64,000 nt of DNA from Azolla caroliniana (taxonomy: Eukaryota; Polypodiophyta). This document shows, one piece after another, positions 56,346 through 64,000 of this stretch (positions within the stretch are counted from its first letter, which is position 1; the number at the start of each line of letters is the position of its first letter). The DNA is taken from positions 5,642,001 through 5,706,000 of the forward strand of contig JBHGNT010000009.1 of the NCBI GenBank assembly GCA_043228905.1. Direction: 5' to 3'. The notes under the pieces were generated by a model. The model saw only the letters and a program-made list of their open reading frames with translations, had not been told where the DNA came from and did no database searches. The position numbers and the translations under genes were made by a program.

Positions 56346-57480
56346 GATGATCCGATTCGAGCGGAACTTAGGATTGGACTGGCTGATGGCAATTGGCTAT
56401 CCCGAAGCTCCAGACAAAGATGGACTTCTATGAGCATTTTCATTATGGGAAACAGACCCAAAGTCTGCACTCTCTCCACTGTGACATAGAACATTAGTCC
56501 CTAGAATTGGTCCACACAGATATATGTGGACCAATGCCTAAAAGGTCACTAGGAGGCTCCCGGTAGTTCATCACATTTGTAGATGATTGTACATGGAGTT
56601 TTGGGCCTACTTGATTAGGTCGAAAGATGAAGAGCTCGAGGTCTTCTCTTGGTGGTTAGCCGAAGTGGAGAACCAATCAAGACACCAAGTGAAGACACTC
56701 CCATACGACAACGAAGATTAATACACCTCTCAAGTCTTCAAAACGTACTTGTCCGACAAAGAGATCTGCCATCAAAAGACCATTCCCTATACTGCCATGC
56801 AAAATGGCGTGGAGGAACGGATCAACCAGATGATTGAAGAGAGGGTATCGGAAATGGTCCAACACTCTGGACTAAGCTGGAATTCTGGGCCGAAGCATTG
56901 CAGATGGTAGTCTATTTGATCAATCTATCACCATCGAGGGTGGTGTGGCTCGAACTGCCATAGGCACTATGGTTAGGCAAACAAGCGACCTATGACAGAC
57001 TTCATATATTCAGATGCGAAGCCTATGCATTCATCCTCAAGGAGAAGAGGACCAAGTTGGCACCCCATGCAACAAAACGCATATTTCTTAGTTTTGGAAC
57101 CAATGGGGAATTCAACTACAGGTTGTGGAACCCAGAGAATCGGAAACTGATCCAGAGTAGCGATGTAGTCTTCAATGAAAACTCAATTCTCTTTGTGCGG
57201 AACAAGTAGAAAATAGTCAACAGAAAGGTTTCCTTCGAAATCGACAGATATGTCGTACAAGGACCAACCCACTAGGCCGAACTGGTGATTCGACAAACAG
57301 TCGAAGATAGGCAAGCTAGCAATTACTCTGCTGAATCTGAATCGACAAGAGGTCCACTAGTCTAAATAGATTCGACTAAGAGATTGAAAGTCGAAATGAC
57401 CAAATCACACAAGTAGGCCAAGGCACCGAAAGGTCTAACAGAACTGACGAAGGCACTAGCCAATTCATCAATCAATCCCA
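56346..57480 (+). pseudogene. copia L2 integrase remnant
   Basis: Heavily shifted. It shows SWWLAEVENQSRHQVKTLPY, YTSQVFKTYLSDKEICHQKT and YTAMQNGVEERINQMIEE (with the catalytic glutamate region) at 56650-56845. Integrase C-terminal pieces follow to about 57230. The protease segment is missing: sequence passes from gag to integrase within about 100 bp. Confidence 0.8.
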
Positions 57481-57504
57481 AAGAAAGTAATATTGATTGG
57501 CTGA

Positions 57505-57860
57505 CTGAGCCGATTGAAGAAATCCTATTATAGGGATGAGTCATCCAACAGGAATCCTAAAGATGGTTTAAGTAATAAGGATTGGTCTATTGAGCTGATT
57601 GAAGGAATCTTATTATAGGGATGAGTCATCCAACAAGAATCCTAAAGATGGTTTAAGTAATAAGGATTGGTCTATTGAGCTGATTGAAGAAATCTTATTA
57701 TAGGGATGAGTCATCCAACAGGAATCCTAAAGATGGTTTAAGTAATAAGGATTGGTCTATTGAGCTGATTGAAGAAATCTTATTATAGGGCTGAGTCATC
57801 CAACAGGAATCCTAAAGATGGTTTAAGTAATAAGGATTGGTCTATTGAGCTGATTGAAGA
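57505..57860 (+). repeat. 85-bp tandem repeat, about four copies, in L2
   Basis: The unit contains attataggg-tgagtcatccaac, ggaatcctaaagatggttta and taaggattggtctattgagc. Successive copies are nearly identical. The period is not a multiple of three, so each copy changes frame; it lies in the integrase-RT linker. Confidence 0.9.
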
Positions 57861-58130
57861 AATTGAACCAACAAAATCGACACCCAAAAGATCCAGACGA
57901 GTTCGAAGGCTGACAAAGTTCTATCAACCGAGCCTCGACTTTGTCAACGACACGGATGCAGGCGAACCAAGCTCATACGAAGAAGCTATAGCCGTGTCGG
58001 ACACCGACACATGGCTACAAGCCATGAAATCCGAGATGGACTCTATTCATCAGAATCAAACATGGGAGCTGGTTGAACTACCAACTGAAAGGAAGTCGTT
58101 GCCCTGCAAATGGGTCTTTAGATACAAATA
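57840..58130 (+). pseudogene. copia L2 RT, N-terminal part
   Basis: Open frame with FVNDTDAGEPSSYEEAIAVS, LQAMKSEMDSIHQNQTWELV, ERKSLPCKWVFRYKY, cut at 58130 by the C3 LTR. L1 continues the same sequence as YVSDSEKPKYKAL. It is the start of a copia RT. Confidence 0.9.
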
Positions 58131-58451
58131 TGTTAGGATTTCGGTCCCTCCGGATGGGATGATGAAGGCCCGGTGAGAACCAGATGATGAAGGCCCGGTA
58201 AGAACCGGATGATGAGTACCCGACAAGGAAGACCCGGTGAGAACTGGATGTTGCAGGCCCGGTGAGAACCTCTCACCGGATGAAGGGACATATATGTAAA
58301 TATGTTCCAGAGAGCCCACTGGGGCTATATTTGTAAATAGCCCGAAATTCATATTAGTATAAGTATGACCTAGGGAAAACAGTGTGTATTATTGTGTTGT
58401 CATTATTTTGTATAGAGTTATTGGTGTAACTGTTCTACATAGCGTAGCAGA

Positions 58452-58492
<41 letters not shown>

Positions 58493-58758
58493 GTGAGTCT
58501 CTGTTGTAATCACCGCTAGGCAAAGATTGTGAGCACGAGGTCATTGCCTCTGTGTTCCCCTGTTGTATTCTCCTTGCATAGTGAGAGTTGGGGTTTGTGG
58601 ACTTCCGTGGTTTTTCCCGTTTAGGGTTTTCCACGTTAACATCATGTGCATTATCTTCTGTTTGTGTACTTACTTCCATTTCTCATCTTTCTATGTTTGA
58701 TTATCATTAAGTGATCTAAGTCTCGGTTGTGGCCGAAGATTTCCACATATTCTCGTCA
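58131..58758 (+). repeat. 5' LTR of copia C3
   Basis: 628 bp from TGTTAGGATTTCGG to TCTCGTCA. Near the start, a short gatgaaggcccggtgagaacc-type unit is repeated about four times (58160-58270), which explains the extra length over C2. An exact initiator tRNA-Met primer site TGGTATCAGAGC is at 58762-58773. Confidence 0.92.
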
Positions 58759-58788
58759 ATCTGGTATCAGAGCAAAACAACACAGAAA

Positions 58789-59508
58789 ATGGAAGATTCA
58801 TTTGGCAGCATGTTCAAGCTCACTGGCTCTAACTACTCAGTGTGGAAATCGAAGATGAGGGACATGCTTGTGGTTAAAGAACTTTGGTTGCCGGTTCAGT
58901 TCGGGGACAAGAGACCGGACAAGATTGATGCCACGATATGGGAGGTGATGCACATGAAGACAACGACGTACATACGGTGCTTCATCGACATGAGCCTTTA
59001 CAACAACTTTAATGAGGAGAGTAAGGCTCATGAACTCTGGGAGAAGATCAACATTATGTTCCAGAACAAGAATGCCTTTAATCGGGTTTCGGTATTCCGG
59101 AAGCTAGTGCGGCTTCAATACCAAGATGGCTCTAGTATGGCGGAGCACATGAATGCCTTCCAGGGGCTGATTCACCAGGCAAACTCGTTGGAAGTACCTC
59201 TCGCCGATGAGGTACTAGCTCTACTCCTGCTCAGTTCCCTCCCGGATAGCTTGGAGACGTTAGTTGTCACTTTGGGCAACGCCGGGCCGGAAGGAAAACA
59301 ACTATCCCTAGCAAGGGTCAAGTCGAGCTTGCTAGATGAGGAGGCGTGTGGAAAGACAAGGAGGTGATCTCCTTACCAAATCGGAACGTAGAAGACAAAA
59401 GAATCGGAGTCCCCAGAACTGGAAAAAGTCGGGGACACTGTCAAAGTCAAGGGGGAGGCCCACTTGCTTCTATTGCGGCAAGCGGGGCACTTCTAGAAGA
59501 ACTACCGT
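58789..59508 (+). pseudogene. copia C3 gag
   Basis: It starts ATG at 58789 (MEDSFGSMFKLTGSNYSVWK) and is clean to 59367: DKRPDKIDATIWEVMHMKTT, HELWEKINIMFQNKNAFN, VFRKLVRLQYQDGSSMAEHM, LLSSLPDSLETLVVTLGNAG. A frameshift then leads to the knuckle CFYCGKRGHF, a TAG and KNY, again with tyrosine for the last cysteine. Element B interrupts at 59509. This is the best preserved family C capsid. Confidence 0.92.
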
Positions 59509-60239
59509 TATCGTGCCTTTCGGCTCCGGATCGTTTGCGTGAGTCGGGTGGGAACCGCTGGGGTTTTGGACTAGGAAGAGGAAGAATTTGAGACGATTTT
59601 AATTATGAGTAGATTATTAGAAACTTGTGAGTCCCACAAGTATAATGTATTTTATTGATTAATATTTACGTAAGAATATGTATTTAGATTGATAGAGAAA
59701 GATATAGAAATCTCGTGAATCCCACGAGTATAGTTTATTAATTGGTGTTTTCGGAAATATATCCAATTTCCAAGTATTTCACACCCTCTTCACATTGTGG
59801 TCCTCATCCTTATATAGAGATGAGAGAGTCTTTTCCAACCCATGCGTTTTCTCTAACTATAGACTCCATGCTTTTTCTATAGATAGACTGTATGCTTTAT
59901 CTAAAGTGATCATGCTTTTTCTAACTTGTGCGTTTTTTTATAAACTATAGTGTTCATGCACGCTAGATGTGCATGCGTAACTTTTTCTTTTAGCATGCGT
60001 TTTCTTTTAATTAAAGTTTATCCTAGGTGAACTTAGCTTTCTATGTGGGACATCTACTTTTTAACACTAATGAAATGCTAGTTTAATGGTAAGGTTTCAC
60101 ATTATTAACATGGAGGGGCAATGTTCAAATCTTGCCCTATACATGTATTATTTATTTTCACATTTTCTTCTATTTCTTCATATTTACTAAAACGTTACTT
60201 TATAAGTTTTTCATGTAGTGTACGAAATACACTACGACA
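59509..60239 (-). repeat. 3' LTR of B
   Basis: Inverted, diverged match to the A LTRs. The outer end has TA for TG. 5' hairpin at 60215-60235. The antisense tRNA-like module on the plus strand has A box tagtttaatgg (60079-60089) and B box tgttcaaatct (60122-60132), 32 bp apart. Confidence 0.9.
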
Positions 60240-60901
60240 CTCGCCCCCTCCGAACCCGCACATCCTCCCGTATGTGCCGAAGTTGTTGGTGATTGTTAGT
60301 CTCGTCCGTCCGTTCTCCGCATGGTTGGTTTCGTCACTGGTCGTTTTCGGTTGCCGGCTCTGTCCGGTCGCCAGTTTTCAGTTGCTTGCTCCGCCCGGTT
60401 TCTGGTTACCGGCCCTCGTAATTCTTCTTTACTTGTAGTACCCTCCGTTTCTCTCGCTATGTCGACTTTTTCTCTCCATTTTGAGCACAACCATTCTTTC
60501 CACCCAACCCATTTTCGCCATCCGATCCACCATAGTCTTCGTTCACTCTTTGCATAGCCATGGCCGATTGTCGCGGCTCCTCGTGCTCCTCTTGAGCATA
60601 ACCATTCATGTCTTGTCAAATTTGGTTGGCCCGCTTGGTCCTTGTTATCCATGGTAGTGTCTTTGCTTGGCCTCTTCCTTGTCTTTATCAATATTGATTT
60701 CTTTTCAGATCTCCAGTTGAGTCGGATTAGCTTCTTTCCAATTCGATATCGTCCGATTGTCTTTCAGGTTGTATCGGCTTCCATTCCGATTTGTATTCGG
60801 CTGATTCAAACTCGGTTGATTGGTTTTTACTGATTCAACCCCCTTCCGGATCTGTGTCAACCGATTAGTTTCCGTCCAGATTTTCTTTCTTTTCTTTGTT
60901 T
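60240..60901 (-). pseudogene. B gag, C-terminal segment
   Basis: Minus strand. A frame at 60296-60691 reads MIKTRKRPSKDTTMDNKDQ and RRLWWIGWRKWVGWKEWLCS, matching the end of the A gag (IWWIGWRQWFGWKEW). It is separated from the upstream frame by stops near 60700-60900. The tryptophan-rich block is shared by both copies; its function is unknown. Confidence 0.75.
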
Positions 60902-61816
60902 TCACCAGTCTTGACAAGTTTGACTTCCGGAACTTCTTTCCGGATCGATCTCTTCGATCGACTTCCGGTTGGAATGATTTCCGTCCGTCTCGTACTCTCG
61001 GATTTTGCCCGGATCCACTCCCGCTTGCTTTAGCTTTCTTTTAGACCGGAATTTCGGACGGATCATCTTCCATTCGAACCAGGTTCCGACTTTACCTTCC
61101 TTGCCGCCATCTCCCATCTCTCCGGTCTCACGTTGCCTCTCGAACGCAACCGCTGAAGTCTCTAGGATTAATGCGCATGAACCCTCGGTATTATCATCCT
61201 TTGTCATTTCAACCATAGCCACCTTTTCGGCTATCTCTCCATCGTATGAATCGGCTTCGACCTTTGTTTTCTCTCCTCCACCTTCCGTCTCTTCGGTATC
61301 ACGTTGCCTTTCGAACGCAACCGCTGGAGTCTCTGGAATCAGTGGTGGGGAAGTCTCAATATGGCCATATGCCATTGATTCGTCTATAGACACCTTCAAT
61401 TCGATGTCATCTTTTGCGGCGACCTCCTCAATCAAGTCCTCCTTGCTCTCTTTCACTGCATCAATTATGCAATCATCAATTATGCTTACCCCTTTTTCAC
61501 CCGATGTTTCGGACACTTGTATTCCGAAATATTCTTCTACACTTGGGTTATCGGCCTTATCCTTCGCCGTCGTTCTTTCGTAAGACAAGAGGGTAGCTGG
61601 TTTTACACCCTCTTCCGTCGCACCTTCATGTTGTATTTCGGCCTTCATATCGGCTCCATCGTTTGTCTTCAATCGACGATCCTTCATCGGCCATGTCGCT
61701 GACAAGATTCTCATCTTCCTCTCATCATGTCTCCGGCATACCCTTTGGACTTCAGCCCAATCTTCAGTAAGACCATTCACACTGTCATCGTCTTCGAGTT
61801 CGATCCCGATGTCCAT
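60902..61816 (-). CDS. B gag, central acidic domain with internal repeat
   Basis: 304 open codons on the minus strand, in frame with the gag core above it except for one TAA just before 61816. It begins IELEDDDSVNGLTEDWAEVQ, the capsid block also seen in N (GLVSDWAEV). The rest is rich in E, D and K. A 28-residue unit is duplicated: residues 158-185 (PETPAVAFERQRDTEETEGG) and 216-243 (LETSAVAFERQRETGEMGDG). No zinc knuckle or known domain follows. In A this whole domain is deleted. Probably the rear of a gag polyprotein; its role is unknown. Confidence 0.65.
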   Translation of the reverse strand: MDIGIELEDDDSVNGLTEDWAEVQRVCRRHDERKMRILSATWPMKDRRLKTNDGADMKAEIQHEGATEEGVKPATLLSYERTTAKDKADNPSVEEYFGIQVSETSGEKGVSIIDDCIIDAVKESKEDLIEEVAAKDDIELKVSIDESMAYGHIETSPPLIPETPAVAFERQRDTEETEGGGEKTKVEADSYDGEIAEKVAMVEMTKDDNTEGSCALILETSAVAFERQRETGEMGDGGKEGKVGTWFEWKMIRPKFRSKRKLKQAGVDPGKIREYETDGNHSNRKSIEEIDPERSSGSQTCQDW

Positions 61817-62326
61817 CCTTTCTTTTTAATCAATCGATTTTACGAACATTAGGACTTTATCCTCTCCCACCAATCTTTGTTCCTGCTTCGAGAGTCGAGC
61901 AAAACGATGCTCGAACTCTAGGAATACTTGTGTTGCACTCCGGTAGGTCTTCTCTGATGCCACCCATTCGTTGAATTCTCGCCAATCTTGTCCCTTCGAT
62001 CTCTTGAAATCATATGCCTCTCGTAAAGCTTCTTCAAAGGACTCTCATGTTAGGTTTTGTTGCCCTATTTTGTGGATTCTCTCTTCTAACTCATCTGTGA
62101 CTACTCGATTGAAGGATGTCACTTGCAATCCTTCTGGTATCCCACATCGCATCATCTCGGCCTTGTATTCGCATAGATAGCATGACATATCCTTTCCGTC
62201 GAATTCCCCGTTTCTTTGCACAAGCTGCGCTACTGCCGATTTCATCTCCGACATTGTGCGTTGCTCTTCTTGCATCCGCTTAATCATCATCATCATCATA
62301 TTCATCGCTTCTTATTGATTCTCCAT
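61817..62326 (-). pseudogene. B gag, capsid core
   Basis: Minus strand from ATG at 62326. It has MNMMMMMIKRMQEEQR, VQRNGEFDGKDMSCYLCEYK, MRCGIPEGLQVTSFNRV, ELEERIHKIGQQN, a TGA at about 62044, then SFEEALREAYDFKRSKGQ and FEHRFARLSKQEQRLVGEDK. Stops: TAA near 62314, TGA near 62044, TAA near 61829; otherwise one frame into the acidic domain. Capsid core of the A/B/N gag family. Confidence 0.8.
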
Positions 62327-62343
62327 CTCCTTACTACCCCTCT

Positions 62344-62360
62344 TCACGTCGGGTTCACCA
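62344..62360 (-). promoter_or_regulatory. putative primer-binding site of B
   Basis: Minus-strand TGGTGAACCCGACGTGA, four bases inside the 5' LTR, identical to A. Confidence 0.6.
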
Positions 62361-62364
62361 CTTG

Positions 62365-62556
62365 TGTCGTGCCTTTCGGCTCCGGATCGTTTGCGTGAGT
62401 CAGGTGGGAACCGCTCGGGTTTTGGACTAGGAAGAGGAAGAATTTGAGATGATTTTAATTATGAGTAAATTATTAGAAACTTGTGAATCCCACAAGTATA
62501 ATGTATTTTATTGATTAATATTTACGTAAGAATATGTATTTAGATTAATAGAGAAA
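62365..62556 (-). repeat. 5' LTR of B (truncated by D2)
   Basis: It begins (plus strand) TGTCGTGCCTTTCGG and matches 59509-59700 nearly exactly, then D2 starts. The rest lies beyond the window. Confidence 0.9.
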
Positions 62557-63010
62557 TGTTGAGAGACAAGCTCAACATCGGCCGGATCGGCTGAAGAAGC
62601 CGAGGACCGGATCGGTTGGGACCGATCGGTTAGGCCGAATGCGTAAACCGGTATGCAGACCGGTGCATAGGTAGGGCCGGATCGGTGCATAAACCGGGAG
62701 GCCGTTAGGAAAGATATTCCGTGAGGAGTATATTTGGGAGTTAGTATAGGAGCCCTTAATGAGCATTGAAGTACTGTCAATACTTCGGTCAGTCCTTCTA
62801 GGACTTGTATAAAAGTGTTCATTGAACACACATATGTATAGAGTGTGGTGAATAGAGATTGTGTATTTTTTGAAGATACTTCTTGTGTTTTCCTCTCTCA
62901 CTCTCTCTGTCTCTCCCGCGTATACTACGTGAGCTCAAGCTCTCCATTAAACCTGAGTTTTGTTCCTTCTGTTCGGTCTTCATACTTGCTTCTGCACGTT
63001 ACTTTTTATA
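62557..63010 (+). repeat. 5' LTR of copia D2
   Basis: 454 bp, TGTTGAGAGACAAGC to TTTTTATA, matching 35692-36175. TATA box tataaaa at 62808. The primer site tggtatcagagc (63011-63022) abuts it. Confidence 0.93.
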
Positions 63011-63082
63011 TGGTATCAGAGCGCGAGGGTTGAGAACCTCTCTGCAGCCAACACAGCTTGATGAAGAAGAACAAGAAGAACG

Positions 63083-64000
63083 ATGGATAGAGGCATAGCG
63101 AGCTCGCTTCCAACAGAGAAGCTCGACAGAACCATCTACGCGTCTTGGTCCTACAAGATGCACCAGTACCTGCTCGGGCACGGGTACTGGAGTTATGTCG
63201 AAGGAGCTAATGACGCGGCACCCGAATCCACATATAGAGACTTCCCGTCGTGGGAGCAATCGGCGAGCAGGGTATTATACTGCTTCGCGTCGTGTGTGGG
63301 CGAACAACTATTGAGCTATGTTCGGGATGCAAAGACGCCGAAGGGTGTGTGGAAAAATCTGAAGAAGATTTTCGCCGCGAGCACCACAACCAGGAAGCTT
63401 CAGCTCCGACAGGAGTTGAGCAACCTACGACAACGCGACTTGTCGGTGGCGGACTATACCTCGAAGATCAAGGATATCTGCGACTCCGTCGCCTCCATAG
63501 ATGTGAACATTGAGGAGAGCGAGATGGTCCAGATCTGTCTCGGAGGTTTGGCGTCGAAGTTCGGAGCGTTTCGAATGGCTGTGTGTACCCGGGAGAAAAC
63601 GTCGTCCTTTTTCGACTTACAGTCAATGCTCCTAGTAGAGGAGAACCACGCGGGTGCGTCTACAAGCACGCACACCGACAACAGAATGTTGTACACGGAG
63701 GGAGATAGGCCCCGTGGACTTGGAGGACGAGGCGAGTTGGCGCGCAATGGAAGCGGCTGACGAGACCAAGGAAGAAGGCACCGAAGTGATGCCGACAGCA
63801 ACTCCGGACCCTCTGGAAACAGGGGGAGTCGAAGCGATGAGAACCGGCAAGGGAAGGCCATCGCGGAGTGCTGGTACTATGGCAAGAAAGGCCACAGGGA
63901 AAGTGAGTGCTGGAAGAAGTGCGCCGATTCAGAGAAAACCGGTTCCGGAAACGGCTCCGGACATACCGACAAGAGAAATCGGCAGCGATCGCACTACGCC
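63083..64000 (+). pseudogene. copia D2 gag, runs off the window
   Basis: ATG at 63083 (MDRGIASSLPTEKLDRTIYA), then 225 clean codons: HGYWSYVEGANDAAPES, ARKLQLRQELSNLRQRDLSV-like core (TTRKLQLRQELSNLRQRDLS), DVNIEESEMVQICLGGLASK, EKTSSFFDLQSMLLVEENHA. A frameshift or mutation to TGA at 63758 ends it. The knuckle follows in another frame at about 63869-63912, CWYYGKKGHRESEC, with tyrosine for the second cysteine. It would bind element RNA. Protease and the rest lie beyond 64000. Confidence 0.92.

Larger units (their letters stand above)
59509..62556 (-). mobile_element. gag-only LTR element B (relative of A), cut by D2
   Basis: Minus strand: 3' LTR 59509-60239, internal region 60240-62364, start of 5' LTR 62365-62556, where D2 is inserted. 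The internal region is 2.1 kb and encodes only gag-like protein; no protease, RT or integrase. It shares LTR ends, 5' hairpin, primer site and gag with A and shows what A has lost. It lies in the C3 zinc knuckle. Confidence 0.9.

Noticed and set aside
61005-61583. 192-codon plus-strand ORF
   Set aside because: It is antisense to the B gag acidic domain and has no motif of its own; serine-rich only because the other strand is glutamate-rich.

Overview
This window looks like repeat-packed nuclear DNA of a land plant with a large genome. I could identify no host gene and no cellular RNA gene. Nearly all recognisable sequence is LTR retrotransposon of the Ty1/copia and Ty3/gypsy types, with two LINE copies and one Penelope-like reverse transcriptase. 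Primer-binding sites matching plant initiator tRNA-Met occur in the copia elements, and degenerate CT/GA tracts recur in many LTRs. The gypsy gag types and the Penelope-like element hint at a non-seed plant such as a fern or lycophyte, but that is inference. I name families with letters (A, B, C, D, G, H, K, L, M, N, O, S, X) for this window only.

Layout. 1-2545: 3' half of copia family C (copy C1). 2551-3059: LTR X. 3228-3905: inverted 5' scrap of family C (C4). 3906-5574: gypsy-type gag O with a probable LTR. 5575-5815: 5'-truncated LINE tail. 6075-9045: gypsy-type gag N, split by the gag-only LTR element A (6859-8947, 4-bp target duplication). 9050-18189: copia M on the minus strand, with complete copia C2 (12304-17415) inside its gag. 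18190-21394: AT-rich DNA without recognisable genes. 21395-23577: truncated copia L1 joined to a C fragment. 23579-25433: AT-rich DNA.

25434-47886 is one minus-strand copia element, K, blown up to 22.5 kb by insertions: a LINE and copia H (27382-34509, TSD ctaat) in its 3' LTR; chromovirus G2 (28186-31430) inside H; copia D1 (35692-41509, TSD agctt) in its RT, itself holding solo LTR S (40175-41201); and a Penelope-like element (about 42475-45055) between its integrase and RT. Next comes unique DNA with full-length chromovirus G1 (48577-54279, TSD ccctt). From 55143 there is a four-deep nest: copia L2, interrupted by C3 (58131), interrupted by gag-only element B (59509), interrupted by D2 (62557), which runs off the window.

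The elements act only as parasites of each other's sequence; almost every coding region is broken. The strongest biology is in the G chromoviruses. The predicted 5' end of their RNA is complementary to a 12-nt site just inside the 5' LTR, and the pairing is kept by a compensatory change between the two copies. This is the layout of Tf1-type self-primed retrotransposons. A second signal is a tRNA-like A-box/B-box module with near-constant spacing, always antisense to the element, in the LTRs of three different families.
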